Below, one piece after another: positions 17,027 through 26,317 of a stretch of 51,504 nt of DNA (positions are counted from its first letter, which is position 1; every line of letters begins with the position of its first letter). The DNA is from Oceanivirga salmonicida (GTDB lineage Bacteria > Fusobacteriota > Fusobacteriia > Fusobacteriales > Leptotrichiaceae), in contig NZ_LOQI01000002.1 of assembly GCF_001517915.1 (NCBI RefSeq), positions 1-51,504 on the forward strand, written 5' to 3'. Below the pieces are notes generated by a model. It was not told the DNA's origin. It saw only the letters and a list, made by a program, of their open reading frames with translations, and made no database searches. The position numbers were made by a program, and so were the translations under genes.

Positions 17027-18908
17027 TTAATCTACCATCCATATACATTATTAAAACTGATATATCAGAAACTGTTACTCCCATTATTCTTGAAGCTTGT
17101 CCAACAGTATAAGGTTTAACTTCCATAAGTCTTTGTTTGGCTTCTCTCGTAATACCTTTCATATCTTTGTAATTAAAATCTTTTGGTATTCTCCATTCTT
17201 CCATTTTTTTGTTTTTTTCTAACATTTGATTGGCTTTATTTATATAACCTTCATACTTAACACTTACTTCAATTTGGTATTCTATATCAGGTCTAAAATC
17301 TAACCTATAATCTACACCTATTTCTTTTGCAACTTCTTTAATATCACTATATGTTACCTTAGGTCTTCTTAAAAATTCTTTTAATGTTACACCACTTTTA
17401 ACAGTTTCACCATATTTTTCAAGTAAATCACAAAATACTTTATTGGCTACTCCTACATTTGTTTTTTCAAGATTTTTAATAGTTTCACTTACATATTTTT
17501 CTTTATCTAAAACCAAATTATAGTCATTTTCAGATAATAATCCTATTTCATAGCCGTATTTAGATAATCTTAAATCTGCATTATCCTCTCTTAAAACTAA
17601 TCTATATTCTGACCTTGCTGTAAACATTCTATATGGTTCTTGTAATTCTTTTGATATTATATCATCTATCATAGTGGCTATATATGAGCTATTTTTATGC
17701 AGTATCAAGGGTTGCTTCCCTTCAAGGCTAAGACTAGCGTTAATACCCGCAATTAAGCCTTGTGCGGCGGCTTCTTCATAACCACTAGTACCATTTATTT
17801 GACCTGCTAAATATAATCCTTCTATTTTTTTAGTTTCTAAAGTATAATCTAACTCTCCTGAATCCACTATATCATACTCAACTGCATAACCGTATCTCAT
17901 TATTTGAGCATTTTCCATACCTTTAATACTATTTACCATAGCCTTTTGATAACTTGCAGGAAAACTAGTTGATAAACCACTTATATATACTTCATTAGTA
18001 TCAAAACCTTCTGGTTCTAAAAATAAATGATGAGAATCTTTATCATCAAACTTAACTATTTTATCTTCAATAGATGGACAATATCTAGGCCCTGTTGAAC
18101 TTATAGTTCCATTGTACATAGGTGCTTTATCAAGATTCTTTAAAACTATGTCATGCATATTTTTATTAGTTCTTGTTAAATAACAAGATAATTGCTCTCT
18201 TGATAATGCTTCCTCATCGGTTGTTCTATTAGAAAACTTTAAAGGTACTCCAATTTCTCCTGGTTGTTCATCTAATATACTAAAATTTATAGTTCTCCCA
18301 TCTATTCTAGGAGAAGTTCCTGTTTTAAATCTTCTTATTTTAAAACCTATTTCAATTAATGAATCAGTTAAACCCTTAGCACTTAACTCACCCATACGGC
18401 CACCTTCTATTATACTATCTCCAATATACAGTAGCCCATTTAAAAATGTCCCAGTTGATAATATTAATTTTTTAGTTAATATTTCTAAACCATTTTGAGT
18501 TTTTATTCCTGTAACTTTTCCATTTTCATGTAAAATCTCAATTACCATATCTTGTATTATATCTAAGTTCTCTTGATTTTCTAAGGCTTTTTTCATATTA
18601 TTAGCATATATTTTTCTATCTGCTTGTGCTCTTAAAGATCTTACCGCTGGTCCTTTTCTAGTATTAAGTATTCTCATTTGAACAAAACTCTTGTCCATAT
18701 TTCTACCCATTTCTCCACCAAGAGCGTCAATTTCTTTAACTAAATGACTCTTAGCAGGTCCACCAATAGAAGGATTACAAGACATTGCACCTATATTATC
18801 TAATACTATTGTAAAAATTGCAGTTTTATGTCCTAATCTTGAACATGCTAATGCTGCTTCTATACCTGCATGTCCTGCTCCTACAACTATTACATCATAT
18901 TTTTTCAT
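17016..18908 (-). CDS. mnmG: tRNA uridine 5-carboxymethylaminomethyl modification enzyme
   Basis: The FAD-dependent partner of MnmE that modifies U34 of certain tRNAs, such as Lys, Glu, Gln, Arg and Leu; several of these are encoded in the tRNA operon at 31 kb. FAD site VVGAGHAGIEAALA (8-21), MSCNPSIGG, GTFLNG and YLAGQINGTSGYEEAAAQGL are all diagnostic. 630 residues, normal length. It starts at the last base of trkA. Confidence 0.97.
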   Translation of the reverse strand: MKKYDVIVVGAGHAGIEAALACSRLGHKTAIFTIVLDNIGAMSCNPSIGGPAKSHLVKEIDALGGEMGRNMDKSFVQMRILNTRKGPAVRSLRAQADRKIYANNMKKALENQENLDIIQDMVIEILHENGKVTGIKTQNGLEILTKKLILSTGTFLNGLLYIGDSIIEGGRMGELSAKGLTDSLIEIGFKIRRFKTGTSPRIDGRTINFSILDEQPGEIGVPLKFSNRTTDEEALSREQLSCYLTRTNKNMHDIVLKNLDKAPMYNGTISSTGPRYCPSIEDKIVKFDDKDSHHLFLEPEGFDTNEVYISGLSTSFPASYQKAMVNSIKGMENAQIMRYGYAVEYDIVDSGELDYTLETKKIEGLYLAGQINGTSGYEEAAAQGLIAGINASLSLEGKQPLILHKNSSYIATMIDDIISKELQEPYRMFTARSEYRLVLREDNADLRLSKYGYEIGLLSENDYNLVLDKEKYVSETIKNLEKTNVGVANKVFCDLLEKYGETVKSGVTLKEFLRRPKVTYSDIKEVAKEIGVDYRLDFRPDIEYQIEVSVKYEGYINKANQMLEKNKKMEEWRIPKDFNYKDMKGITREAKQRLMEVKPYTVGQASRIMGVTVSDISVLIMYMDGRLNVE

Positions 18909-19558
18909 TATATTATATCTCCCATTAATTTAGCATTACCTAAAATTACTAATGTATCATCTTGTGTGAATCTATAGTCAGGTGATGGTGTTACATTTAA
19001 AACACCTTCTTTATTTTTTACTGCTATAACATTTGCCATATATTTATTTCTTAAATCTAATTCTAGTAAAGTTTTTCCTAAAAATTTATCTACTAATTTT
19101 ACTTCAAAAATAGAATATTCATCTGAAAATTTAAAGTATTCCATAACTGATGGATGCATAACTGAATATGCTATTTTTTCTCCCATTAATTCCTCTGGGT
19201 AAACTACTTCTGTTGCTCCTATTTTTTCTAAAACTTTACCTTGTATTTTAGTCGTTGCCTTACAAATTATTCTAGGTATATTCATTTCTTTTAACATTAC
19301 TGTTACTAAAATACTATTTTGAACATTAGTTCCTATACAAACGAAAGCAGCATCAAAACTATCTTTTGCTATATTTTTTAAAGCATTTTCATCAGTAGCA
19401 TTTATTGCTATTGCATCTTCAACTATTCCTTCATCTAATACTTGTTGAACTGATTCTAATTCAGAATCTACTGCTAAAACAAAATTTCCATTTTCATATA
19501 GAGTTTTAGCGATAGTTCTCCCAAATTTCCCTAGTCCTATTACTAAATAATTTTTCAT
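18908..19558 (-). CDS. trkA: K+ uptake regulator, RCK protein (KtrA/TrkA type)
   Basis: The cytoplasmic gating subunit of a Ktr/Trk potassium channel. The Rossmann motif YLVIGLGKFGRTIAKTL (4-20) binds NAD(H)/ATP, and the C-terminal RCK_C part (about 135-216) includes LDLRNKYMANVIAVK. At 216 residues it is a single-RCK protein like KtrA/KtrC and unlike the duplicated E. coli TrkA. It sits 10 nt after its membrane partner. Confidence 0.92.
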   Translation of the reverse strand: MKNYLVIGLGKFGRTIAKTLYENGNFVLAVDSELESVQQVLDEGIVEDAIAINATDENALKNIAKDSFDAAFVCIGTNVQNSILVTVMLKEMNIPRIICKATTKIQGKVLEKIGATEVVYPEELMGEKIAYSVMHPSVMEYFKFSDEYSIFEVKLVDKFLGKTLLELDLRNKYMANVIAVKNKEGVLNVTPSPDYRFTQDDTLVILGNAKLMGDII

Positions 19559-19567
19559 TTTTAACTC

Positions 19568-20905
19568 CTATCCTATTAATATAGTTTCCTCAGGATATCT
19601 ATATTTTCCTGTTTTAATTTTCTTTTTAGACAATGCAAACATTATAGTAAGTGGTCCTATACGACCTATAAACATTGTTATTATTATTATTATTTTTGTA
19701 TAAACAGACAAATCTGCTGTTATTCCCATACTAAGACCAACAGTCCCAAATGCTGAAACTAATTCAAACATTAATGATAAGAAACTTTTATCAGAATCAA
19801 ATAATGTTATTAAAAATATAGTTAAAAGTATATATAATACTGATATTAAGACTATTGCACAAGCCTTATTAAATATATTCCATGATATTCTTCTTTTTCT
19901 ATATTCTATATGTTCTTTTCCTGTTATTGAACTTAAAACCCCTATTGCTATAATTCCAAAAGTAGTAGTTTTTATACCCCCACCTGTTGATCCAGGCGAT
20001 GCCCCTATAAACATTAAAAATAGAAAAACTATTATTGTTGGCATTTTAAGTGAATCTAGTGGTATAGTATTAAACCCTGCTGTTCTAGTAGTTACACTTT
20101 GGAAAAAAGAAGCTAATATTTTAGAAAAGAAACCTAATTCTCCTAAACTATTACTATTATTAAACTCAACTAAAAATATCAAAATCATACCTGTTACAAT
20201 TAAAAAAGCTGAAAATGTTATTGCCATTTTAGTACTTGCAGATATTCTTCTTCTTATTCCAGTTTTTACATTATATATATCTAATATAGCAGCAAATCCT
20301 ATTCCACCTAATATTATTAAAATACAAATTACTATATTTACCCATGTATTAGATACAAATACTTCTAAACTTGTACGATACAAAGAAAATCCTGCATTAC
20401 AAAATGCTGATACAGAATGAAAAATAGAATAATATATTGCTTTTTCTATTGAATATTCTCTAATATATTGAAAGAATAATAATACTGCTCCAATAAATTC
20501 TATACCAAACACCACCAAAGAAACTTTCTTTAAATAAGTTGGTATTTCTGTTACTATATTATAATTTAAATCCTCACTTAATACTTTTTTAGTATAATAA
20601 CCCATCTTTTTAGATACTAATAATATCAGCATAGATGAAAATGTTAATACCCCTAAACCACCTAATTGTATTAAGATTAATATAATGCTTTTACCAAATA
20701 AATTATATGTTGTATTTATATTGTTTACAACTAATCCTGTTACACATGCAGCAGATGTTGCTGTAAATAATGATTCCAAAAATCCCCTAGGATTTCCATC
20801 AATAGTTGATATAGGAAGCATTAATAATACTGCTCCCACTAAAATTATTGTTATAAAAGATAATAAAATTAGTTGATATGGCGGTAATTTTAAAATTCTT
20901 TTCAT
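19568..20905 (-). CDS. trkH: K+ uptake membrane subunit (KtrB/TrkH family)
   Basis: A 445-residue channel-like transporter with four M1-P-M2 repeats. Filter-like segments include TSAACVTGLVVNN, SVSAFCNAGFSLY, GASPGSTGGGIKTTT and SAFGTVGLSMGIT, each with the conserved Gly of the K+ selectivity loop. It imports K+ together with TrkA, often coupled to Na+. The length fits KtrB. First gene of the four-gene K+ / tRNA modification operon; ribosome site TGGAGAA. Confidence 0.93.
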   Translation of the reverse strand: MKRILKLPPYQLILLSFITIILVGAVLLMLPISTIDGNPRGFLESLFTATSAACVTGLVVNNINTTYNLFGKSIILILIQLGGLGVLTFSSMLILLVSKKMGYYTKKVLSEDLNYNIVTEIPTYLKKVSLVVFGIEFIGAVLLFFQYIREYSIEKAIYYSIFHSVSAFCNAGFSLYRTSLEVFVSNTWVNIVICILIILGGIGFAAILDIYNVKTGIRRRISASTKMAITFSAFLIVTGMILIFLVEFNNSNSLGELGFFSKILASFFQSVTTRTAGFNTIPLDSLKMPTIIVFLFLMFIGASPGSTGGGIKTTTFGIIAIGVLSSITGKEHIEYRKRRISWNIFNKACAIVLISVLYILLTIFLITLFDSDKSFLSLMFELVSAFGTVGLSMGITADLSVYTKIIIIITMFIGRIGPLTIMFALSKKKIKTGKYRYPEETILIG

Positions 20906-20925
20906 TTTTTCTCCATTTTCAAATT

Positions 20926-20949
20926 AAGGACAATCATATGACTGCCCTT
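20926..20949 (-). terminator. Hairpin after the PpiD-like gene, weak tail
   Basis: Minus strand: AAGGGCAGT and ATTGTCCTT pair around CATATG, in the 48-bp gap before trkH. Only a short AATTT follows, so partial read-through into trkH is likely. Confidence 0.45.
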
Positions 20950-20953
20950 ATAT

Positions 20954-22714
20954 TTATTCTCTTATTTGTTTTTCTGCATATTCAAAATTAATTTCTGATT
21001 TTACTCTGTCCTTAAATTCTTCATATGTTGCTGATTTATAAGGTATTTCCTCTGTTTTTTTAACGATTACATAAGAATTCTCTAAATCTTTTTCAATAAC
21101 TGTTCCTATTTCTTCATTAAATAAATTTTCTAAAAATTCTCTTTGATACCCTATTACTGGTAATGCTGCAGACTTAGTAACTCCACTAAATTCCTCTTTT
21201 ATATCAAATTTAGTATATTTTCCTGTCTTATCCTCATTTATATCTACCCAACTTAATTTTTTATCTTTTAATTTTTGAGATATTTCTTGTAACTCTACTA
21301 TATCTTTTTTCTTAGTTTCTTCTGATATTTTTGGAGCTATTAATATATGTTTTAAATGTACTCTTGTCTTTGTTTTCTCATCTTTATCTACTATATATAC
21401 TAAATGATACCCAAAATTAGTTTTTATTGGTCCTACAATAGAATCTTTATCATATTCTAAAATTTGTTCAAATTCAGGTACATATTGGCTAATATCTGCC
21501 CAACCTAAATCTCCACCATTAATTGCTGAACCAGGATCTTCTGAATTTTCTTTTGCTAATTTATCAAAATTTTCTGCATTCAATGTTTTTAACAAATCAT
21601 TGGCCTTAGCGTGAGCCATTTCTAAATCTGCCTCAGATGGTTTAAATACTATTCCTAAAATTTCTCCAGAAATTGTATTAGGTATATCATAACTAGATTT
21701 ATGTATATTGTACCATGCTCTCATTTCTGCTTCAGTTGGATTATTTGTATCTATTAACATGTTAAAATATTCTAATATTTCATATCTTGCTGTATCTAAC
21801 GGTGTTAAATTATCTACAGATTTTACTCCATTAGATTTTGCTAAACTAGATTTATCATATATTCTCATTAATTCTTTTATTTGTTCTTCATTAACATTTT
21901 TTTCTAAATCAGGAGTATATTTTCCATCTCTTGATATTCTTGCAAAATAATATTTATACATATCTTTTCTTAATACGTATAGTTCTTTATATTCTATTTC
22001 TTTTCTCTTTATTTTTTCAAATAATGCTTTTATATTTTCATCACTAGTAGATATTTTTGAATCTAATAAAATCTTTTCAAAACTAGAATTTAATATTAAT
22101 TCTAATGTTTGACCATAATATATATTTTCAAGTTGTTCTGTAACTTCATCCATAGAACTTGTTGGAAATTGTATATATCTATATCTATTATATATTGCTT
22201 CTAAATCTTTATCAGTTGGTTTTAGTGTTTGTTTTACTTTATCTATTGTTTTTTCCATCAATAAACTATTTCTAATTTCTTCTTTTAAAAGAGTTAAATT
22301 AGAACCATTTTGTGCAAGTAAAACAGCAACATTACTTCTTCCACCATGTATATCTTCTATTTCTTTAACTTTAGCATCAACATCTGAATTACTTACATTA
22401 ACTTTTAAATTTTCAGATAATACTTTTGAACTTTCTCTTGTTATTATAGACGATAATGCTATTTCAGCTAAGAATTCATCAGGAATATCTGTTATTTTTC
22501 CAACAGTAACTATTTGATTTTTTAAATTTGACAATTCTTGTTCATAATCTTCCTTATATATCTTATGTCCTTCAAATTTTAATAACACTTCTTTTTTATT
22601 TCTAAAATATGTTGAGATAGAACTATAACCTGCAAATAATGCTGAAAAAGCAAATGCAATTATTATAGTAATAGTAACTATTTTCATATATTTATTTAAT
22701 TTTCTTAATGCCAT
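20954..22714 (-). CDS. Membrane-anchored PpiD/SurA-like peptidyl-prolyl isomerase
   Basis: A 586-residue periplasmic chaperone held by one N-terminal transmembrane helix (residues about 11-32), the arrangement of PpiD. Residues about 40-165 match the SurA-N/PpiD N-terminal helical domain. Residues about 348-445 are a parvulin domain (FDKLAKENSEDPGSAING, GDLGW, VGPIKTNFGYHLVYI). A second, degenerate parvulin-like segment begins at VHLKHILIAPK (452-462). It should help fold outer-membrane and secreted proteins, and an outer-membrane protein cluster lies immediately upstream. Confidence 0.85.
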   Translation of the reverse strand: MALRKLNKYMKIVTITIIIAFAFSALFAGYSSISTYFRNKKEVLLKFEGHKIYKEDYEQELSNLKNQIVTVGKITDIPDEFLAEIALSSIITRESSKVLSENLKVNVSNSDVDAKVKEIEDIHGGRSNVAVLLAQNGSNLTLLKEEIRNSLLMEKTIDKVKQTLKPTDKDLEAIYNRYRYIQFPTSSMDEVTEQLENIYYGQTLELILNSSFEKILLDSKISTSDENIKALFEKIKRKEIEYKELYVLRKDMYKYYFARISRDGKYTPDLEKNVNEEQIKELMRIYDKSSLAKSNGVKSVDNLTPLDTARYEILEYFNMLIDTNNPTEAEMRAWYNIHKSSYDIPNTISGEILGIVFKPSEADLEMAHAKANDLLKTLNAENFDKLAKENSEDPGSAINGGDLGWADISQYVPEFEQILEYDKDSIVGPIKTNFGYHLVYIVDKDEKTKTRVHLKHILIAPKISEETKKKDIVELQEISQKLKDKKLSWVDINEDKTGKYTKFDIKEEFSGVTKSAALPVIGYQREFLENLFNEEIGTVIEKDLENSYVIVKKTEEIPYKSATYEEFKDRVKSEINFEYAEKQIRE

Positions 22715-22744
22715 GTTTCCTCCTACAATATCATATTACAGGAA

Positions 22745-22773
22745 ATTATATCATTTTACTGGCTAAAATGCAA
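22745..22773 (-). promoter_or_regulatory. Promoter for the PpiD-like gene
   Basis: Minus strand: -35 TTGCAT (22768-22773), 17-bp spacer, -10 TATAAT (22745-22750), directly after the terminator of the outer-membrane protein gene. Confidence 0.6.
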
Positions 22774-22805
22774 ATAAAAAGTGTAGCAATATTATCACCA
22801 CACTA
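22774..22805 (-). terminator. Terminator after outer-membrane protein gene 22839-23327
   Basis: Minus strand: AGTGTGGT pairs (one G-U) with GCTACACT, followed by TTTTTATTT. Confidence 0.7.
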
Positions 22806-22838
22806 TTATTTTCATTATCTTTTCAAAGAATAAATATT

Positions 22839-23327
22839 TTAGAATAGATAAGCGTAATCTACACCTATTCCATCAGATCCAAAAAATCCTCCAATTTTAG
22901 TGTGTCTATTTAATTTAACTCCACCAAATAAATTAACTGTCCATGTTGGTAATAATGAAGGTTCTGTATGTGGCACAAATCCAAGCGAAACTCCAACACC
23001 TAAATCTGTTCCAACATATCCAACTACTCCTTTATTATCTGTTTTAATATTTAAATTCCATGTAAATGCTGGTATTATTCCAACGCCTAATGCTCCAGCT
23101 GATTGTAATCTATATATTCCACCAGATAGTCTAACTTTTCCTTTTACTCCTAAATCAACACTTACACGTTCATCAATAGGAACATTCCAAGTTGCTCCCC
23201 CACCCACTGAAACTACTCCAGCTAATGGCAAAGCATATCCTGCTCTTACACTAATAAACGGTGTTGCTTTAGCAGCAAATCCTGATAAAGAAACTAATGT
23301 TGCTAATGTAAATAATAATTTTTTCAT
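22839..23327 (-). CDS. Small outer-membrane beta-barrel protein, tandem paralogue 1
   Basis: A 162-residue protein with a signal peptide (MKKLLFTLATLVSLSGFAA), alternating beta-strand pattern, and a C-terminal Phe (DYAYLF), as expected for an outer-membrane barrel. It is clearly a duplicate of the next gene: shared segments include the signal peptide end LVSLSGFAA, FTWNLNIKT, VGYVGTDLGVG and IGGF(F/I)GSDGIGVD. The barrel is small (about eight strands). Function unknown; adhesion or membrane stabilisation are possible for this size class. Confidence 0.8.
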   Translation of the reverse strand: MKKLLFTLATLVSLSGFAAKATPFISVRAGYALPLAGVVSVGGGATWNVPIDERVSVDLGVKGKVRLSGGIYRLQSAGALGVGIIPAFTWNLNIKTDNKGVVGYVGTDLGVGVSLGFVPHTEPSLLPTWTVNLFGGVKLNRHTKIGGFFGSDGIGVDYAYLF

Positions 23328-23365
23328 ATTTCTCCTTTATGTAATATAATTTTTAAGTATAAATA

Positions 23366-23398
23366 AAGATGCGTAACAAAAACATTGTCACACATCCT
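23366..23398 (-). terminator. Hairpin between the two tandem outer-membrane protein genes
   Basis: Minus strand: GATGTGTGACAA pairs (with wobble) with TTGTTACGCATC, followed by TTTATTT. It probably lowers expression of the downstream paralogue. Confidence 0.6.
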
Positions 23399-23425
23399 AT
23401 ATTATTTTTTCAAAGAATAAATGGT

Positions 23426-23917
23426 TTAGAATAGATAACCTGCATCTACACCTATTCCATCTGATCCAATGAAACCACCAATTTTATATTTTTTGTCGAT
23501 TTTAACTCCACCAAAAATATTTCCAGCTCCTGTAAAATGTGGCACAAATTGAGGTTTTATTGCTAGATTTAATCCTACACCTAAATCTGTTCCAACATAT
23601 CCTACATATTTTGGATTATTAGTTTTAATATTTAAATTCCAAGTAAACATTGGTACTATATCTACACCAAATGATGAAGGTCCAAATCCAAAATAACTAC
23701 CATAGTATACTCCTAATTTTCCTTTTACTCCAAAATCAACATCTAATTGTCTATTTATTTTAGCATTCCATAATGCTCCCCCACTACCAGATGCTGTAAC
23801 GGCTGTTGGGAATCCAAACCCTACTCTCCCATCAACAAAGGGTTTAGGTCCTGTAATATTAGCAGCGAATCCTGATAAAGAAACCAATGCTGCTAATGTT
23901 AATAATACTTTTTTCAT
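23426..23917 (-). CDS. Small outer-membrane beta-barrel protein, tandem paralogue 2
   Basis: A 163-residue protein with a signal peptide (MKKVLLTLAALVSLSGFAA), Gly/aromatic-rich beta strands and a C-terminal Phe (DAGYLF). Paralogue of 22839-23327 with strongest likeness in the last 80 residues. It lies 45 nt after a lipoprotein gene and shares its promoter. SD GGAGG. Function not recognised. Confidence 0.8.
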   Translation of the reverse strand: MKKVLLTLAALVSLSGFAANITGPKPFVDGRVGFGFPTAVTASGSGGALWNAKINRQLDVDFGVKGKLGVYYGSYFGFGPSSFGVDIVPMFTWNLNIKTNNPKYVGYVGTDLGVGLNLAIKPQFVPHFTGAGNIFGGVKIDKKYKIGGFIGSDGIGVDAGYLF

Positions 23918-23962
23918 TTTTATTCCTCCTAAAAATCTTTTTATAAAATACTATATAATATT

Positions 23963-24361
23963 TTATTTAAAGTTTAATAAATCTGCTGTAGAACCATTAT
24001 ATAATAATGAATATCCTGCTCCTGTTCCATTATCTACCAAATACCCTATTCCAAGTGTAAATGGATTTCCATAACGGTAAGCTGGATTAATAGCAGATAC
24101 TAACTTTTTAGTTTCTGAAGTTGTTTTGAAAGTAAATTCATTTGGATGTGCATGGAATATATCTGCTCCTTTTCCTGCTCTTGCTAAACTAACTTCTACT
24201 GTTCCATTTCCTTCTGCAATTAAAGTTCCATATTTATCATACACATAAATAGTTTCCCCCGAATTTGATACCGCTTTAACCTTTTGTTTTGTTCCATGTA
24301 CAACTGTTGCACAACTTGTCATTAATAATAATGACATTACTGCCATTGTTAATTTTTTCAT
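23963..24361 (-). CDS. Small lipoprotein of the CATVVxGTKQ type
   Basis: A 132-residue lipoprotein: the lipobox LLLMTSC puts Cys17 at the N-terminus of the mature protein. The mature part starts CATVVHGTKQKV, a motif shared by small envelope lipoproteins of unknown role, and continues with a short beta-rich region (GETIYVYDKYGTLIAEG). The C-terminus is Gly-rich and hydrophobic. It heads the transcript that includes the two small outer-membrane proteins, so a joint envelope role is likely. Confidence 0.8.
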   Translation of the reverse strand: MKKLTMAVMSLLLMTSCATVVHGTKQKVKAVSNSGETIYVYDKYGTLIAEGNGTVEVSLARAGKGADIFHAHPNEFTFKTTSETKKLVSAINPAYRYGNPFTLGIGYLVDNGTGAGYSLLYNGSTADLLNFK

Positions 24362-24442
24362 AACTTTCCCCCTTATTTAGATTTCACAAATTATTTAAAA
24401 ATAATTTTTATGTAAGTAATTTTGCCCCCACATATTTATATA

Positions 24443-24471
24443 ATTATACACTTTTTAAAAAAAAATATCAA
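24443..24471 (-). promoter_or_regulatory. Strong promoter for lipoprotein / outer-membrane protein transcript
   Basis: Minus strand: -35 TTGATA (24466-24471), 17-bp spacer, -10 TATAAT (24443-24448). The leader to the ATG at 24361 is about 75 nt. Confidence 0.75.
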
Positions 24472-24535
24472 TTTTTTATTTTTAAAACCTTTAATTCAAA
24501 GGCATTAAAAATATTTTACCCCCGTATATTCTCCA

Positions 24536-24573
24536 TTAAAAATTTAAGGTTTAAGCCTACTAGACTTAAACCT
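24536..24573 (-). terminator. Terminator after outer-membrane protein gene 24610-25173
   Basis: Minus strand: AGGTTTAAG and CTTAAACCT form a 9-bp stem, followed by TAAATTTTT. Confidence 0.75.
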
Positions 24574-24609
24574 GTTCTATATTATTATTAACTTTTCTCA
24601 TTTTTTTAA

Positions 24610-25173
24610 TTAAAATGAATATCCTACACTAAGTCCTGTAGTAACTGCCCCATTAACTGGTTTAAATCCAGTTATCATTCCACCTGCTTCTAAATCAACA
24701 GATAAATGTTTCCAATTCACTCCAAATACTAATCCCATAGGAACTACTGGAGTAATTTTAACTTTCTTAGCAGCCTCATTACTATCATAGCTTATTCTTG
24801 GTCCAACTCCTACTTTTGCACCAAATCTTAATTTAGTTTCAGGTGCAACTTCATATCCTAATTGTGCTGTACCATATGGTAATACATCAAAACCAAGTTG
24901 TACACGTTTTTTATCTTTCTCTTTTGTAATTTTAGGTATTTGAGCTTTAACATCTAATCCTCCACCAACTATTACAGATAATTTATCATTTATATCATAA
25001 ACTGGTACAAGATAACTACCATTTAAATTAATAGTAGGTGTAAATCTTTGTTTTAACTCTACCTTTTTACCAACGTTTACGTATGTTCCTGCTCCACCTC
25101 CTATTGTAAATGTTCCTTTCGCCATTGATAAAGCTGACGCTATCATAGCTACTGTTAATAATATCTTTTTCAT
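24610..25173 (-). CDS. Outer-membrane beta-barrel protein
   Basis: A 187-residue protein with a signal peptide (MKKILLTVAMIASALSMA), beta-strand alternation and C-terminal GYSF. The segment YLVPVYDINDKLSVIVGGGLD is paralleled in the broken gene at 7024-7913, so the two are paralogues. The barrel part (KLRFGAKVGVGPRISYD, VDLEAGGMITGF) resembles small Leptotrichiaceae outer-membrane proteins of unknown function. Good SD (AGGAGG), a near-consensus promoter and its own terminator suggest high expression. Confidence 0.8.
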   Translation of the reverse strand: MKKILLTVAMIASALSMAKGTFTIGGGAGTYVNVGKKVELKQRFTPTINLNGSYLVPVYDINDKLSVIVGGGLDVKAQIPKITKEKDKKRVQLGFDVLPYGTAQLGYEVAPETKLRFGAKVGVGPRISYDSNEAAKKVKITPVVPMGLVFGVNWKHLSVDLEAGGMITGFKPVNGAVTTGLSVGYSF

Positions 25174-25284
25174 TTTTTTCCTCCTAATTTAATAACTAAT
25201 TATATTAATAATAATATATACAAAGATTTAAAAACTTCTGTAACATTTTGTGTAAATCATTTTTAAATCTCTTTAGTCGCTAAT

Positions 25285-25312
25285 ATTATAACCCTTTTTT
25301 TTAAAATGTCAA
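25285..25312 (-). promoter_or_regulatory. Near-consensus promoter for 24610-25173
   Basis: Minus strand: -35 TTGACA (25307-25312), 16-bp spacer, -10 TATAAT (25285-25290); leader of about 105 nt. Confidence 0.75.
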
Positions 25313-25374
25313 CCCCTTGCAATTTATCTAATAATTACAAGGGCTACAGCCTTTTATTCAAACTTTTAAAACTA

Positions 25375-25410
25375 AAAAAGACCTAAATTTACTTAAAAAT
25401 TTAAGTCTTT
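25375..25410 (-). terminator. Terminator after the EamA gene
   Basis: Minus strand: AAGACTTAAATTT pairs with AAATTTAGGTCTT (one mismatch), then TTTTTTAG. Confidence 0.8.
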
Positions 25411-25423
25411 ATTTATTCATATT

Positions 25424-26317
25424 TTATTCTTCCGAATATATACTGATTACAATTACGGAAAATACAACTATAAATACTCCCATTAACTGTATTTGTGTAA
25501 ATGTTTTATGGAATATAAATATAGAAATTGCTAGTGATATTAAGGGTTCACATACACTTAATATAGAAACTATTTTAGAACTCACATATCTTGTACTTTC
25601 TACAAAAAGACAAAAAGGTATTACTGTTCCTATAACTATAAGTAATATAAAGAAAAACAATATATTTAATTTCATTAAATTTGTTATCATCATTTTTAGA
25701 TTACTAAACGGTAGTAGAAAAACTCCACCCATTATCATTGTATAACCAATAATATATGTACTTGGGTATTTAAAAAGTTTTTTTGCATATAAAAGATAAA
25801 ATGCAAAACAACATGCAGATATAATACCATATATAACTGCTCTAATATCAACTAATAATGTATTTATATTAGCACTTGTAACCACGAAAAATAATCCTAA
25901 AAACAAAGTAAACATAGGAATACATTCAACACTTCTTGGTCTTTTCTTTAATTTTATACTTAAATATATAATAACTATAATTGGTGCTAATGAACTTGTA
26001 AGGGTTGCAAATGCTGCTCCGCTATATTTTATTGTTGCAAAAAATGTTAACTGTATTCCAATTTGTCCAAATATTGAAAATATCAATAATGGTAACCATA
26101 TAGTTTTATCTTTTAACATTTCAATAGCTTTTTCTTTTCCAGTTAACTTCATTTCAAATAATGTTATTAAAATCCCTGATAACAACATTCTAATTGAAAC
26201 TAATGTTACAAAATTAAAATCAGAATTGATAAATATATATTGAGTAAAATTCCCACCTATTGCCCAAAATATACTACTAAGTAAAGCAAGTAATATGCCT
26301 TTATGTATTTTTTTCAT
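25424..26317 (-). CDS. EamA-family (DMT superfamily) permease
   Basis: A 297-residue inner-membrane protein with about ten transmembrane segments formed by two EamA repeats (GILLALLSSIFWAIGGNF near the N-terminus; second repeat from about residue 150). Such proteins export amino acids or other small metabolites; the substrate is not evident. The start overlaps the upstream MFS gene by 17 nt, so it is the last gene of a three-transporter run. Confidence 0.88.
   Translation of the reverse strand: MKKIHKGILLALLSSIFWAIGGNFTQYIFINSDFNFVTLVSIRMLLSGILITLFEMKLTGKEKAIEMLKDKTIWLPLLIFSIFGQIGIQLTFFATIKYSGAAFATLTSSLAPIIVIIYLSIKLKKRPRSVECIPMFTLFLGLFFVVTSANINTLLVDIRAVIYGIISACCFAFYLLYAKKLFKYPSTYIIGYTMIMGGVFLLPFSNLKMMITNLMKLNILFFFILLIVIGTVIPFCLFVESTRYVSSKIVSILSVCEPLISLAISIFIFHKTFTQIQLMGVFIVVFSVIVISIYSEE

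Noticed and set aside
22900-23349. 149-codon plus-strand frame opposite the outer-membrane protein gene
   Set aside because: Pro/Thr-rich complement of a Gly-rich beta-barrel gene; no SD and no promoter.
25331-25360. Plus-strand hairpin AAGGGCTacAGCCTT
   Set aside because: No plus-strand gene ends here; it sits between a terminator and a promoter of leftward genes and is short.
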